Positions 8,357 through 16,140 of a DNA stretch of 64,000 nt are shown here, piece after piece. This DNA comes from Frigoriglobus tundricola. GTDB taxonomy: Bacteria > Planctomycetota > Planctomycetia > Gemmatales > Gemmataceae. The notes beneath the pieces were generated by a model. That model saw only the letters and a list, made by a program, of their open reading frames with translations, made no database searches and was not told where the DNA came from. Both the position numbers and the translations under genes were made by a program. The stretch is taken from NCBI RefSeq assembly GCF_013128195.2, contig NZ_CP053452.2, positions 1,302,001-1,366,000 of the forward strand, written 5' to 3'. Each line of letters opens with the position of its first letter. Position 1 is the first letter of the stretch.

Positions 8357-9166
8357 ATGACGGACGGGCTCGGGGACCGGATGAAGCGGTACGAAGCGGC
8401 GGAAGCCGGCCGGCGGCTGATGCCGTTGGTGCCGGTGCTCGCGCGGCTCGACGGCCGGGCGTTCCATTCGTTCGTCCGCGGCCTGGCCCGACCGTTCGAC
8501 CCCCGCCTTTCGCGCCTGATGATCGATACGGCCACCGTTCTCGTGCGCGAAACGAACGCGACCATCGGGTACACGCAGTCCGACGAGATCACACTGGCGT
8601 GGGTCGCGGACGGGTTCGAGAGCCAGATCCTCTTCGACGGGCGCACCCAGAAGCTGACGTCGGTCCTCGCGGCGCTGGGTACGGCGCACTTCCACCGCCG
8701 GTTACCCGCATTCCTCCCGCCCGAGTACGCAGACCGGGTGCCGGTGTTCGACTGCCGCGTGTGGAACGTGCCGACGCTCGACGAGGCGGCCAACGCGTTC
8801 CTGTGGCGCGAACTCGACGCCACCAAGAACTCCGTCGCGATGGCGGCGCGGGCCTGCTATGCGCACTCGGCGGTCCACGGGAAGAACCGTGCGGAACTGC
8901 ACGAACTGCTGTGGCAGAAGGGGGTGAACTGGAACGACTACCCGCCGTTCTTTAAGCGCGGAACGTACATTCGCACACGAAAGGTGGCGGGGCCGTTTAC
9001 CGCGCAGGAGCGAGAAGAATTGCCCGAAAAGCACGCCGCGCGGAGAAACCCGGCCCTCGTGATCGAGCGCACCGAGTGCGGGCCGGTCGAGCTACCGCCG
9101 CTGGTGACCGTGGAGAACCGGGCCGGCGTGCTGTTCCGCGGAGAGGCCGCACGAACGAGGGGGTAA
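8357..9166 (+). CDS. Thg1-like 3'-5' tRNA polymerase
   Basis: A 269-residue protein with the tRNA-His guanylyltransferase family motifs: ARLDGRAFHSFVRGLARPFD (metal-binding Asp32) and IGYTQSDEITL (Asp76 and Glu77), followed by LWRELDATKNSVAMAARACY and the GVNWNDYPPFFKRGTYI segment. Eukaryotic Thg1 adds G-1 to tRNA-His; bacterial Thg1-like proteins mostly repair 5'-truncated tRNAs by templated 3'-5' addition. The length is full. The start at 8357 is chosen because the motif-bearing part begins soon after; there is no strong ribosome site (ACGAGGCGACC). Divergent from the cyclodeaminase gene and followed by a strong hairpin. Confidence 0.85.
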   Translation: MTDGLGDRMKRYEAAEAGRRLMPLVPVLARLDGRAFHSFVRGLARPFDPRLSRLMIDTATVLVRETNATIGYTQSDEITLAWVADGFESQILFDGRTQKLTSVLAALGTAHFHRRLPAFLPPEYADRVPVFDCRVWNVPTLDEAANAFLWRELDATKNSVAMAARACYAHSAVHGKNRAELHELLWQKGVNWNDYPPFFKRGTYIRTRKVAGPFTAQEREELPEKHAARRNPALVIERTECGPVELPPLVTVENRAGVLFRGEAARTRG

Positions 9167-9173
9167 AACGACT

Positions 9174-9202
9174 CGCACCGGGCGCGTCGGGCGCCCGGTG
9201 CG
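9174..9202 (+). terminator. GC-rich hairpin after Thg1-like gene
   Basis: Perfect 12-bp stem CGCACCGGGCGC / GCGCCCGGTGCG with a five-base loop, starting eight bases after the stop codon. No U-tract follows, so it is a terminator-like structure rather than a textbook one. Confidence 0.5.
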
Positions 9203-9230
9203 AACGAATGGGTCTGCGTCTCATACCCGG

Positions 9231-9288
9231 GTGGCACAGGCTTTCCAGCCTGTGCGCCTGGAAGAACAGACTCGAAAGCCTGTGCCAT
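9231..9288. repeat. Palindromic repeat, TGGCACAGGCTTTCCAGCC family, copy 1
   Basis: GTGGCACAGGCTTTCCAGCC at the left and GAAAGCCTGTGCCA at the right form an imperfect palindrome. A second copy lies at 43851-43909. Confidence 0.7.
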
Positions 9289-9319
9289 AAAAATCAGACA
9301 GCCGCAACCGGCCCGCGAA

Positions 9320-9610
9320 TTAGTACACGGCTTCGCGCCGATTGGGGCGGGTGATGAGGCTGACCACCGCACTGAACAGCACGCCGCCGATGATCGACCA
9401 GACGATCGGGAACGCGTGCCCGTCAACATCAACGGTGAAGATTTCGGGCAGGCCGGTGAGGCCCTGGAGCCACATGCCGAGCAGCGCGCCAATGAACCCG
9501 ACCGCGGCCGCTACCAGGAACCCGCCGCGTGAGAACCCGGCAATGGCCTGAGCGATCGCCCCGCAGAGCGCCGCGATGAGCAGGAGAATCAGAAAGTCCA
9601 GAACGCCCAT
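9320..9610 (-). CDS. GlsB/YeaQ/YmgE-type small membrane protein
   Basis: A 96-residue protein with three hydrophobic segments: LDFLILLLIAALCGAIAQAI, FLVAAAVGFIGALLGMWL and IVWSIIGGVLFSAVVSLI. The glycine-rich helices and the order match the transglycosylase-associated (GlsB/YeaQ/YmgE) family, linked to envelope or general stress responses; the biochemical role is not established. The ATG at 9610 is preferred over the upstream one at 9658 because CAAGGTGCAAC precedes it and the family starts directly with the first helix. Monocistronic by appearance. Confidence 0.8.
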   Translation of the reverse strand: MGVLDFLILLLIAALCGAIAQAIAGFSRGGFLVAAAVGFIGALLGMWLQGLTGLPEIFTVDVDGHAFPIVWSIIGGVLFSAVVSLITRPNRREAVY

Positions 9611-9724
9611 GTTGCACCTTGTGAGTCGGAGTTGCCAATCTGAAGAGAGTGGATGCAACCGACGTGCCGTTCAGAAACAATGGCGTAAAGAGCCCGTAAG
9701 ACGCGGAGCCAGTTCGGGACCGTC

Positions 9725-9822
9725 GTCATCACGCTCCGCGTGATGTCCCCGGCCCGACGCGGTTCGGACGGGAGCGCCCAACCTCCGATCTCAACGGACA
9801 TGACGCGAAGCGTGATGACTAA
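9725..9822. repeat. Inverted repeat with CATCACGC/GCGTGATG arms
   Basis: The arm GTCATCACGCTCCGCGTGATG near 9725-9746 is itself palindromic and pairs with GACATGACGCGAAGCGTGATG near 9798-9818. It occupies the gap between two minus-strand membrane protein genes and could affect transcription of the downstream one. Confidence 0.5.
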
Positions 9823-9898
9823 GATCGATGACCTCACACAATCGCCTTTTCCGCCAGCGCTGCCGACTCGGGGCCGCGGGCCACGGGCGCTTCGGCCC

Positions 9899-10558
9899 TC
9901 ACGCCACCGCGCCGAGACCGGTCACCGAATCGGCACCCGTTGAGCGCAAGCGCCGAATCAGCAGATACGACACCACGCCGAGCGGCGGAAAGATGGCGAG
10001 CGCGAAAACGCGCTGGACGAGGCCCCGGTAGGCGTCCGTGTCCAACGGCGTCACCCGCGACATGACAGGGACCATCGCGACGAGCAATACCAGGTTGGCC
10101 AGATAATAGGTGCGGCCGCGCCAGTCCGAACGGCCCCACGTTGAAGCGGCCAGCAGAACCGGCAGCGCGAGCACGAAGACGAGGAAGACGGGGTGCCCGC
10201 CGTGCCGCGGGTCCGGCAGCGGAAAGTACCCCGCCCACAGCGCCTGGACCCCGCTCACCGCGACCGCCAGTGTCGTCGCCCCGGCGAGGAGCCAGTTCAC
10301 ACCGAATCGCCGGAAGGCCAGCAAGAAGGCGGGGGCGGCGAGGAGACTCGCCGCCCCCAGAACCATGACCCCGACGTTGAAGATCGCCGGGTCGCTCGAA
10401 CGGTCGGACCCCAACTCGCTCGCAGTAGTTCCAAAAAAGCTGAACCCTGGGAAGAACGGCGCGGCCACCGCCTGACTGCCGTAGTACAGGACGGGGATCG
10501 CCACACCGAGCCACAGGGCGCGCAACGTGATCGAGTCACCGAACGAGTCGTGACGCAT
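9899..10558 (-). CDS. DUF998-like six-helix membrane protein
   Basis: A 219-residue protein with about six hydrophobic helices, for example ALWLGVAIPVLYYGSQAVAA, GVMVLGAASLLAAPAFLLAF, HPVFLVFVLALPVLLAAS and FALAIFPPLGVVSYLLI. The pattern, with the conserved-looking TASELGSDRS loop after helix 1, fits the DUF998 family of unknown function. The ATG at 10558 (MRHDSFG) is chosen because the longer frame upstream is arginine/proline-rich. It lies downstream of the WD40 genes on the same strand but 168 bases away. Confidence 0.7.
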   Translation of the reverse strand: MRHDSFGDSITLRALWLGVAIPVLYYGSQAVAAPFFPGFSFFGTTASELGSDRSSDPAIFNVGVMVLGAASLLAAPAFLLAFRRFGVNWLLAGATTLAVAVSGVQALWAGYFPLPDPRHGGHPVFLVFVLALPVLLAASTWGRSDWRGRTYYLANLVLLVAMVPVMSRVTPLDTDAYRGLVQRVFALAIFPPLGVVSYLLIRRLRSTGADSVTGLGAVA

Positions 10559-10726
10559 GGGGGTGCCAGTTTGAGTGCCAGAGCCCCAATGCGTTCGGGG
10601 CGGTACCGGAGATTCGCCCGGCGCCAGCCGATATTGTGTTACGCGGAACAGGCGCGCCGCCGGCCGAGTGAGCGGGCGGAACGTACGGAACCGGGTTGTC
10701 ACCGCGGTTCGCCCCGCGTGCGGCGC

Positions 10727-11617
10727 TTAGTCCACGTCCCAGACGATCACCTGGCCGTTCTCGCTCCCGGCGGCGCACAGCGTGCCGTCGGGCGAAACGG
10801 CCGCCGCGCACACCTTGCCGATGCCCCAGTCGAAGGACCGCGTTTGGGTCCCGGTGGCCGCGTCCCACACGCGCACCACGCCGTCCGCGCCCGCCGACAC
10901 CAGCGCGCGCCCGTCGGGCATGAAGCCGAGCGCGTGGATGTAGTTCGTGTGCCCGCGGAACACCCGTTTCTCGGCGCCGTCCGGGACCGCGAACAGGTGA
11001 ACCCGCAGGCCGAAGACCACGGCAAGCGTGTTCCCGTCCGGCGCGAACGCGAGCTGCGTCGCCGCCGCCGAACCGTGAGGGTCGTCCAGCGCCCCCAGCT
11101 CGTCGCGCCCGTCGGCGTCGAACAGCCGGAGCCAGTGGTACGAGTTCGCGATCAGGTAGCGCCCGCACGGCGAGTACAGCACCCGCTGCAGCGCCCGGTG
11201 CGTGGCAAAACGGGCGGCGGGCGGGAGCGCCGGGTGCGCGCCCGCGAAATCGGCGCACCGCCACACGCCGACGCCCTGCCGCGTCACGACCGCGACGCCC
11301 TGCGAATCGGCACGGAACGCGGCGCTGTCGGCGCCCCAGTCGACACTCAGCACCCCGGCCACGGTTCCGGTCGCGCGGTCCCAGACGCGCGCGGCCGGCT
11401 CGTTCTGCGTGGAGACGACGAACCGGCCGTCGGGCGAGTACGCGACCGCGCGGGCGTACGACGTGTGCCCCGCGAGCCGCCCCGCGGGTGCGCCGGTCGC
11501 CGCGTGCCACAGCGATACGAACTTCGAGCCGCCGGCGGTGGTGGCGAGTTCGGCCCCGCCCGGGTCGAACGCAATGTGCCGGACGCGCGCCTTGTGGGCC
11601 TGCCAGATGAGCATCAT
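10727..11617 (-). CDS. WD40-repeat protein 3 of tandem set
   Basis: A 296-residue protein composed almost wholly of WD40 blades, starting MMLIWQAHKARVRHIAFDPG. Recognisable blades include YARAVAYSPDGRFVVS, THRALQRVLYSPCGRYLIA, IHALGFMPDGRALVSAGADG followed by VVRVWDAATG, and the terminal VSPDGTLCAAGSENGQVIVW. It is expected to form one seven-bladed cytoplasmic propeller used as a protein-binding platform; no signal peptide. It starts six bases after the previous gene's stop (11624) and the ribosome site TGAGGACCG overlaps that stop, so the three genes form an operon. Its C-terminus is nearly identical to those of its two neighbours, showing tandem duplication. Confidence 0.8.
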   Translation of the reverse strand: MMLIWQAHKARVRHIAFDPGGAELATTAGGSKFVSLWHAATGAPAGRLAGHTSYARAVAYSPDGRFVVSTQNEPAARVWDRATGTVAGVLSVDWGADSAAFRADSQGVAVVTRQGVGVWRCADFAGAHPALPPAARFATHRALQRVLYSPCGRYLIANSYHWLRLFDADGRDELGALDDPHGSAAATQLAFAPDGNTLAVVFGLRVHLFAVPDGAEKRVFRGHTNYIHALGFMPDGRALVSAGADGVVRVWDAATGTQTRSFDWGIGKVCAAAVSPDGTLCAAGSENGQVIVWDVD

Positions 11618-11623
11618 CGGTCC

Positions 11624-12526
11624 TCACGCGTCCACGTCCCAGACGACCACCTGCCCCCTTTCGCCGCACGCGGCACACGTGAGGCCGTCGGGCGCGAACG
11701 CGGCACTGTACAGCTTGCCGATGTCCCAGTTGAACGCCCTCCGCTCGGCCCCGGTGCCCGCGTCCCAGGTCCGCACGAAGCCGTCGTTGCCGGCGGTGAG
11801 CAGGGTGCCGCCGTCGGCGGTCCAGTTCACGGCCCAGATGATCGGGGAGCGCCCGGTGCCGGCGGCGAACTTCAGCAGCGGTCCCGGCTCGTTCGCCGCC
11901 GGCCACACCTCCACCCATTTCCCGTACGCGATTGCGAGCCGGTCCCCGTCGGGGGCGAACCGCACGGCCCCGCGGTTGTTGGTCGGCACGTCGCGGAGCG
12001 TCCGCGCGCGGGGGATGTCGGCGGTGAGCCGCACCTGGGCGACGGACGAGGTGCTCACCGCCAACCGAGCGCCGTCGGGGGAGAAGTGCAGCGCCGCAAC
12101 GCCGGCCCCCCCCGGGCGCCGCTGATCGGGGCCGCGGTGGTCCGCCCCGCCGGCGGCTTCCCGTCCGGCATCATACCAGAGGCCGAGCGTGTTCGCGTTG
12201 GACGCGGCGAGCGTCGGCCGGGCGCCCGGCCCGAACGCGAGTTCGAACGCGTACTCCATCCGCAGTTCCGCAAGCAGGTCCCACGTGCCGGTGTCCCACA
12301 CGCAGATGCTCCGGGCGGTGCCGGCGGCGAAGAGCGGCGCGTCCGGGGCGAAGCACACGGACTTCACCGGCCCCGATGCGCCGGCGAGTGTCCGGGCGCG
12401 TTTCCCGGTGGTCGGCTCCCAGAGGTACGGGGCACTGGTGCCCCCGGTCGCGGTGGCGAGCAGTTGCCCGTCCGGGGAGAACGCGGCGGACTCGATCTTG
12501 CCCTTGTGGGCCTGCCAGATGAGCAT
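11624..12526 (-). CDS. WD40-repeat protein 2 of tandem set
   Basis: A 300-residue WD40 protein starting MLIWQAHKGKIESAAFSPDG. Blades include VKSVCFAPDAPLFAAGTARS, VAALHFSPDGARLAVS, GAVRFAPDGDRLAIAYG and WAVNWTADGGTLLTAGNDGF. It ends RRAFNWDIGKLYSAAFAPDG and CGERGQVVVWDVDA, which aligns with the ends of the flanking paralogues. No signal peptide or membrane segment. Nine bases separate its start from the stop of the gene before it, consistent with an operon. Each copy has diverged in the middle, so they may bind different partners. Confidence 0.8.
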   Translation of the reverse strand: MLIWQAHKGKIESAAFSPDGQLLATATGGTSAPYLWEPTTGKRARTLAGASGPVKSVCFAPDAPLFAAGTARSICVWDTGTWDLLAELRMEYAFELAFGPGARPTLAASNANTLGLWYDAGREAAGGADHRGPDQRRPGGAGVAALHFSPDGARLAVSTSSVAQVRLTADIPRARTLRDVPTNNRGAVRFAPDGDRLAIAYGKWVEVWPAANEPGPLLKFAAGTGRSPIIWAVNWTADGGTLLTAGNDGFVRTWDAGTGAERRAFNWDIGKLYSAAFAPDGLTCAACGERGQVVVWDVDA

Positions 12527-12535
12527 CGCCGGCCC

Positions 12536-13432
12536 TCACTCGTCCACGTCCCACAGCACCACTTGCCCGTTTTCGCCGCCGGCGGCACAGGTGAGGCCGT
12601 CGGGCGAGAACGCGACCACTCGCACCTTCCCGATGCCCCAGTCGAAGCGCCGCGTCTCCTGCCACGTGCCGGCGTCCCACACGCGCACCGTGCCGTCCGC
12701 GCCGGCGGTACACAGCGCCCGCCCGTCGCGGGCGAACGCCACCGCGTGAACCGGGCTCCGCCCCCAGTGCAGCGTCACCTCGCGCGTGCGCTCCCCGAGC
12801 CGGTACACGGGAACGGCGTTCTTCAGCGCCAGCGCGACGCGCCCGGCGTCCGGGGAGACGGCGAACGCGTGAATCCCGGTCTGCCGGGTCGGGCGGATGA
12901 ACGCGTAGGGCGTACTCAGGTCGGTCTGCCACAGCTCCAGATCGTTCGCGCCGATGAGGAACCGCGACCCGTCCGGCACGTACCCGATGCACCCGACCCG
13001 CGACCGCCCCTCGCGGCCCTCCCGCCCGGACGGGGACCGCGGTGCGACCGTCGGCGCGGTCGGCCGGTCCCACCACACCACGTCGAGATCGCCGGCCGCG
13101 ACGAGGCGCTCGCCGCCGGGCGCGAACGCGAGGAGCCGGACGTACCGCTCGCCGGGCGGGTCCAGTTGCGCGACGGTGTGGACGGGGGCTTCGGTGTCCC
13201 ACACCAGCACGCGGCCGCCGCGCTCGAGCGAGGCGAGGTGCCGCCCGTCCGGGCTGAACTCGACCGCCACCACGGAGCCGGTGTGACGGTCCAGTTTGGC
13301 GAGCGACTCGCCGGTGAGGACGTCCCAGAGCCACACGAAGCGCGACGTCCCGCCGGCGGTCGCGAGCGTGCGCCCGTCCGGGCTAAACGCCAGCGCCTGC
13401 ACCTTCCCGCCGTGCGGCTTCCACGCCCTCAT
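12536..13432 (-). CDS. WD40-repeat protein 1 of tandem set
   Basis: A 298-residue WD40 protein starting MRAWKPHGGKVQALAFSPDG. Clear blades are RTLATAGGTSRFVWLWDVLT, VVAVEFSPDGRHLASLERGG, VHAVAFARDGRALCTAGADG and the terminal FDWGIGKVRVVAFSPDGLTC. Predicted to be a single cytoplasmic beta-propeller with no catalytic domain. It is the first intact gene of the minus-strand set; directly upstream (13440-13927) lies a wrecked fourth copy, whose stop codon is eight bases from this start. The set was therefore probably four genes long. Confidence 0.8.
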   Translation of the reverse strand: MRAWKPHGGKVQALAFSPDGRTLATAGGTSRFVWLWDVLTGESLAKLDRHTGSVVAVEFSPDGRHLASLERGGRVLVWDTEAPVHTVAQLDPPGERYVRLLAFAPGGERLVAAGDLDVVWWDRPTAPTVAPRSPSGREGREGRSRVGCIGYVPDGSRFLIGANDLELWQTDLSTPYAFIRPTRQTGIHAFAVSPDAGRVALALKNAVPVYRLGERTREVTLHWGRSPVHAVAFARDGRALCTAGADGTVRVWDAGTWQETRRFDWGIGKVRVVAFSPDGLTCAAGGENGQVVLWDVDE

Positions 13433-13439
13433 ACGCGCC

Positions 13440-13927
13440 TCAACTGTCCACGTCCCAGATCACGACCCGTCCGTTCTCGCCGCCCGCGGCACACGTCAGT
13501 CCGTCGGGCGAGAACGCGACTGAATGAATCGACCCGATGCCCCAGTCGAATGCGGCCCGTTGCTCCCCCGCGATGGTGTCGTCTCACGTGCCGAAACCGC
13601 GCAGCGTTCCCGTTATACTCCACGCGGCGTGGGGTGCGCCGTTTGGGCTTTCAGCCTGAAAGGCTGGGATTCCTTAGCCCAGGGCAACGCCCTGGGTGAC
13701 CGACCGCGTTCGCGTGGCATCGGTCGCATTCGCGTGGCGTCCGATTTCCGTCGCACGCCCAGGGCGTTGCCCTGGGCTGAGGAATCCCAGCCTTTCAGGC
13801 TGAAAGCCCTCACACCGAACCCAACACGAAAAGGAGCCGCACCCTCGGGACAGCAAATACAGGTGCCCCCGTCCGGACTGAACCGGAGCGCGTGGACTTC
13901 TCCCGCTGGTGTCTGGAAGTAGCGCAT
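13440..13927 (-). pseudogene. Remnant of a fourth WD40 gene, interrupted by a large inverted repeat
   Basis: Read on the minus strand, 13927 to about 13825 encodes MRYFQTPAGEVHALRFSPDG, the N-terminus of a WD40 protein like the neighbour's MRAWKPHGGKVQALAFSPDG. From about 13565 to 13440 the strand encodes RAAFDWGIGSIHSVAFSPDG and then GENGRVVIWDVDS and a stop, the conserved C-terminus. About 600 bases of blades are missing and their place is taken by a ~165 bp inverted repeat (13645-13809) plus short unrelated flanks. The gene cannot give a propeller. Annotated as a broken copy, with both ends still recognisable. Confidence 0.8.
13645..13809. repeat. Large inverted repeat with 54-bp arms
   Basis: Arms 13645-13698 and 13756-13809 differ at only two positions. 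Each arm is built of smaller palindromes (TTCAGCCTGAA and CCCAGGGCAACGCCCTGGG). The element lies inside the remnant fourth WD40 gene. No transposase or target-site duplication was noticed; it resembles a non-autonomous mobile palindrome. Confidence 0.8.
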
Positions 13928-14002
13928 CCGGAGGTCTCCCGTTCCCTCGCCCGGTAAAATGGGAACACAGCCGCCGCGTTCACGCAATCACGGAAGCCGA
14001 TT

Positions 14003-14842
14003 ATGTCGTCGCCGCCCCAGCCGCGCATCCTCATGTGCCCGCCGGACCATTATGGCATCGAGTACGAGATCAACCCCTGGATGAACCGCTCGCTCGGGGC
14101 GGTCGCGGCGCTCGCGTTCCGCCAGTGGCAGCAGTTGCACGACACCCTCGTGGCCCTCGGCGTCCGCGTCGAGCGCATGACCCCGCAGCCGGGCCTGCCG
14201 GACCTCGTGTTCACCGCCAACGCCGGGCTCATCTTTCACAACACGTTCCTCAGCAGCCGGTTCCGGCACGAGGTCCGCGCCCGCGAGTCGCCGCACTTCG
14301 ACGCGTGGTTCGCCGCCAACGGCTTCACGGTCGAGCACCTGCCGGAGAAGACGTTCCACGAGGGCGCCGGCGACGCGCTCTTCTGCGGCGAAACGCTGTT
14401 CGCCGGCTACCGCACCCGGTCCGACGCGACCGCGCACCAGTGGGTCGGGGAGAAGTTCGGGGTCCGGGTGCTGCCACTGGAACTGGTGAACCCGCGGTTC
14501 TACCACCTCGATACGTGCTTCTGCCCGCTCGCGCCGGGGGCGGCGCTGTACTTCCCCGACGCCTTCGACACCTACGGCCAGCGCGTGCTCCAAACGCACG
14601 TCCCGAAGCTGATCCCGGTGGTGGAACCCGAAGCGCACCGGTTCGGCTGCAACGCGGTCGTGGTCGGTAAAACGGTGGTTCACAACAGCCGGTGCCCGGG
14701 GCTGGCGGCGTCACTGGCCCAGGCCGGCTACCGCTCGATCGAAGTGGAGCTGGACGAGTTCCTGAAGGCCGGCGGCAGCGCGAAGTGCCTCACGCTGCGG
14801 CTCGACGGCGAAGAAGCGGCGGGGTGGAAACAGAAGGGCTGA
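14003..14842 (+). CDS. Arginine dihydrolase / DDAH-type guanidine-modifying enzyme
   Basis: A 279-residue protein with the fold motifs of the amidinotransferase/DDAH superfamily: YEINPWMNRS, DLVFTANAGL (Asn73), FHEGAGDALF, FYHLDTCF (His168, Asp170) and a C-terminal KCLTL with the nucleophile Cys262. The YEINPWMN and FTANAGL motifs and His/Cys spacing resemble the N-terminal half of cyanobacterial ArgZ/AgrE, which turns arginine into ornithine, CO2 and ammonia; a dimethylarginine or citrulline-forming activity is the alternative. Here it is a stand-alone protein. The TIGR00300 cyclodeaminase that forms the other half of AgrE is encoded at 6937-8175. ATG at 14003; no strong ribosome site. Confidence 0.75.
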   Translation: MSSPPQPRILMCPPDHYGIEYEINPWMNRSLGAVAALAFRQWQQLHDTLVALGVRVERMTPQPGLPDLVFTANAGLIFHNTFLSSRFRHEVRARESPHFDAWFAANGFTVEHLPEKTFHEGAGDALFCGETLFAGYRTRSDATAHQWVGEKFGVRVLPLELVNPRFYHLDTCFCPLAPGAALYFPDAFDTYGQRVLQTHVPKLIPVVEPEAHRFGCNAVVVGKTVVHNSRCPGLAASLAQAGYRSIEVELDEFLKAGGSAKCLTLRLDGEEAAGWKQKG

Positions 14843-14854
14843 GTTCCGACGTCA

Positions 14855-15125
14855 CTCGTGCAGAAGACCCACCCCCCGGCCCCCTCTCTGAAGGGAGGGG
14901 GGTGAACGCGCGCTAAGCCTCCTCCGACTCTCCGAATGCTTCGCGCTTCCACAGGTCTTGCTCCCCCTTTCCTTCAGGGAGGGAGGTGAACGCGCGCTGA
15001 GCCTCCTCCGACTTTCGGGAGGTGTCGGAACTCCGGAGGTCTTGCTCCCCTCCCTTCAGGGAGGGGTTGGGAGTGGGTTCTTCTTCTTTCTCCCCCTTCC
15101 CTTCAGGGAGGGGGCCGGGGGGTAG
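14855..15125. repeat. Tandem palindromic repeats, CTCCCTTCAGGGAG family
   Basis: Several CTCCCTTCAGGGAGG-type palindromes alternate with GTGAACGCGCGCTGAGCCTC and CTCCGACTCTCCGAATG-like spacers. Read on the minus strand it translates without stops as PTPNPSLKGGEQDL and onward, the same peptide as the insertion inside treY (22778-22913). A further related block is at 52150-52345. Confidence 0.8.
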
Positions 15126-15133
15126 GTTCTTGC

Positions 15134-16132
15134 TCAGTAGTGCAGGAGGATCTTCGGCGGCGGCTTGGGTCCGCGGCGGTCGAGCCCCAGCCGCAGGATC
15201 ACGGCCAAGGCTGCGAACAGGTTGAACAGCAGCGCCAGGTACATCCACGTCGTCCGTTCCAGCTTGTACCGATAGTACTCCTGGTCGATCCGCCAAGCGA
15301 GCTTCTCTTTTTGGTGAGGTTCGGTCGTGAGCTGTTGCTTCGCCGTAAATTCCTCACCCACTTGCTTGCGGATCGCCCGCTCCATTCCGAACCCGTTCGA
15401 CACTTGAAGGGCCGCCAGCAAGAACGCCAGGGTCGCGAGCACGCACACGATCGTCTGGCGGTGCGGCCACACCCGGGCCAACGGCGGAATCTTCCGCGGG
15501 TCGAACGCGTGCAGCCCACGGTCCGCCCACGCCAGTGCGGTCGCCAAGAGCAACAGAACCAGGTACGGCACCATGAGCGGCCAGTCGGAGGACACCTTGT
15601 TCTGCCACCCGGGGGGAATCGAAACGGCGTCTTCCAGTTCGAAGTTCGGGCTCACCGACCCGTATACCGCGGTCCACGGGCGCTGCGAATACACGGGCAC
15701 CCCGCCGGAGTAGCAGCCCACCCAGGGGAAGAACGTGAACACCATCACGAACAGCAGCAGCGCCGCGGGCAGCCACGACACGACGTGCGGCGAAATCGTG
15801 ATGCCGAACGAGTGCGCGTAGCCGGCCTGAACCGGGCCGGCGGACGCGGCGGGCGTCAGGAACCCGTCCGGGGTCGGGGGGGGGGCCGGCGGCACATAGC
15901 CGGGCGGCGCGACTGGGGGAACGGTAGACGACATCGGCGGGGGTTCCGGATGGGGGGACGTTCTTACGGGGTCGATCGGCCCGGCCACGGCCGGCACTTC
16001 GGGCACCACTGTCGCGGCGTACCGCGCCGGCGTCGGGAACGACTTCCCGCAGTTCGAGCACGTGGCCTCCTTGCCGGCCGCATCGTCGGGCACCGTCACA
16101 CCGCTCATGCAGTGCGGGCAAATCAGCCGCAT
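15134..16132 (-). CDS. Zinc-ribbon membrane protein
   Basis: A 332-residue protein. It starts MRLICPHCMSGVTVPDDAAG and has CSNC about 20 residues later, a two-CxxC zinc ribbon of the MJ0042/zinc-ribbon type. A long Pro-rich linker (about 45-110) follows, then hydrophobic segments such as AALLLFVMVFTFFPWVGCY, PLMVPYLVLLLLATALAW, TIVCVLATLAFLLAAL and MYLALLFNLFAALAVIL, giving about four membrane helices. Function unknown; such proteins are widespread in planctomycetes. The ATG at 16132 lies eight bases after the stop of the NAD(P)H-hydrate dehydratase gene, so the two are probably co-transcribed. Confidence 0.7.
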   Translation of the reverse strand: MRLICPHCMSGVTVPDDAAGKEATCSNCGKSFPTPARYAATVVPEVPAVAGPIDPVRTSPHPEPPPMSSTVPPVAPPGYVPPAPPPTPDGFLTPAASAGPVQAGYAHSFGITISPHVVSWLPAALLLFVMVFTFFPWVGCYSGGVPVYSQRPWTAVYGSVSPNFELEDAVSIPPGWQNKVSSDWPLMVPYLVLLLLATALAWADRGLHAFDPRKIPPLARVWPHRQTIVCVLATLAFLLAALQVSNGFGMERAIRKQVGEEFTAKQQLTTEPHQKEKLAWRIDQEYYRYKLERTTWMYLALLFNLFAALAVILRLGLDRRGPKPPPKILLHY

Positions 16133-16140
16133 AGCCGCTC

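Noticed and set aside
10193..13699. Plus-strand open frame of 1168 codons opposite the WD40 genes
   Set aside because: Arg/Pro/Gly-rich and motif-free; it is the antisense shadow of GC-rich WD40 genes whose minus-strand frames have clear blades.
13613..13987. Minus-strand open frame of 124 codons as an intact gene
   Set aside because: It is the WD40 N-terminal remnant reading into the inverted repeat; most of its translation is repeat sequence.
14855..15125. CRISPR-like array
   Set aside because: Palindromic units vary in length and sequence, spacers are themselves repeated, and no cas genes are nearby; it belongs to the dispersed CTCCCTTCAGGGAG repeat family.
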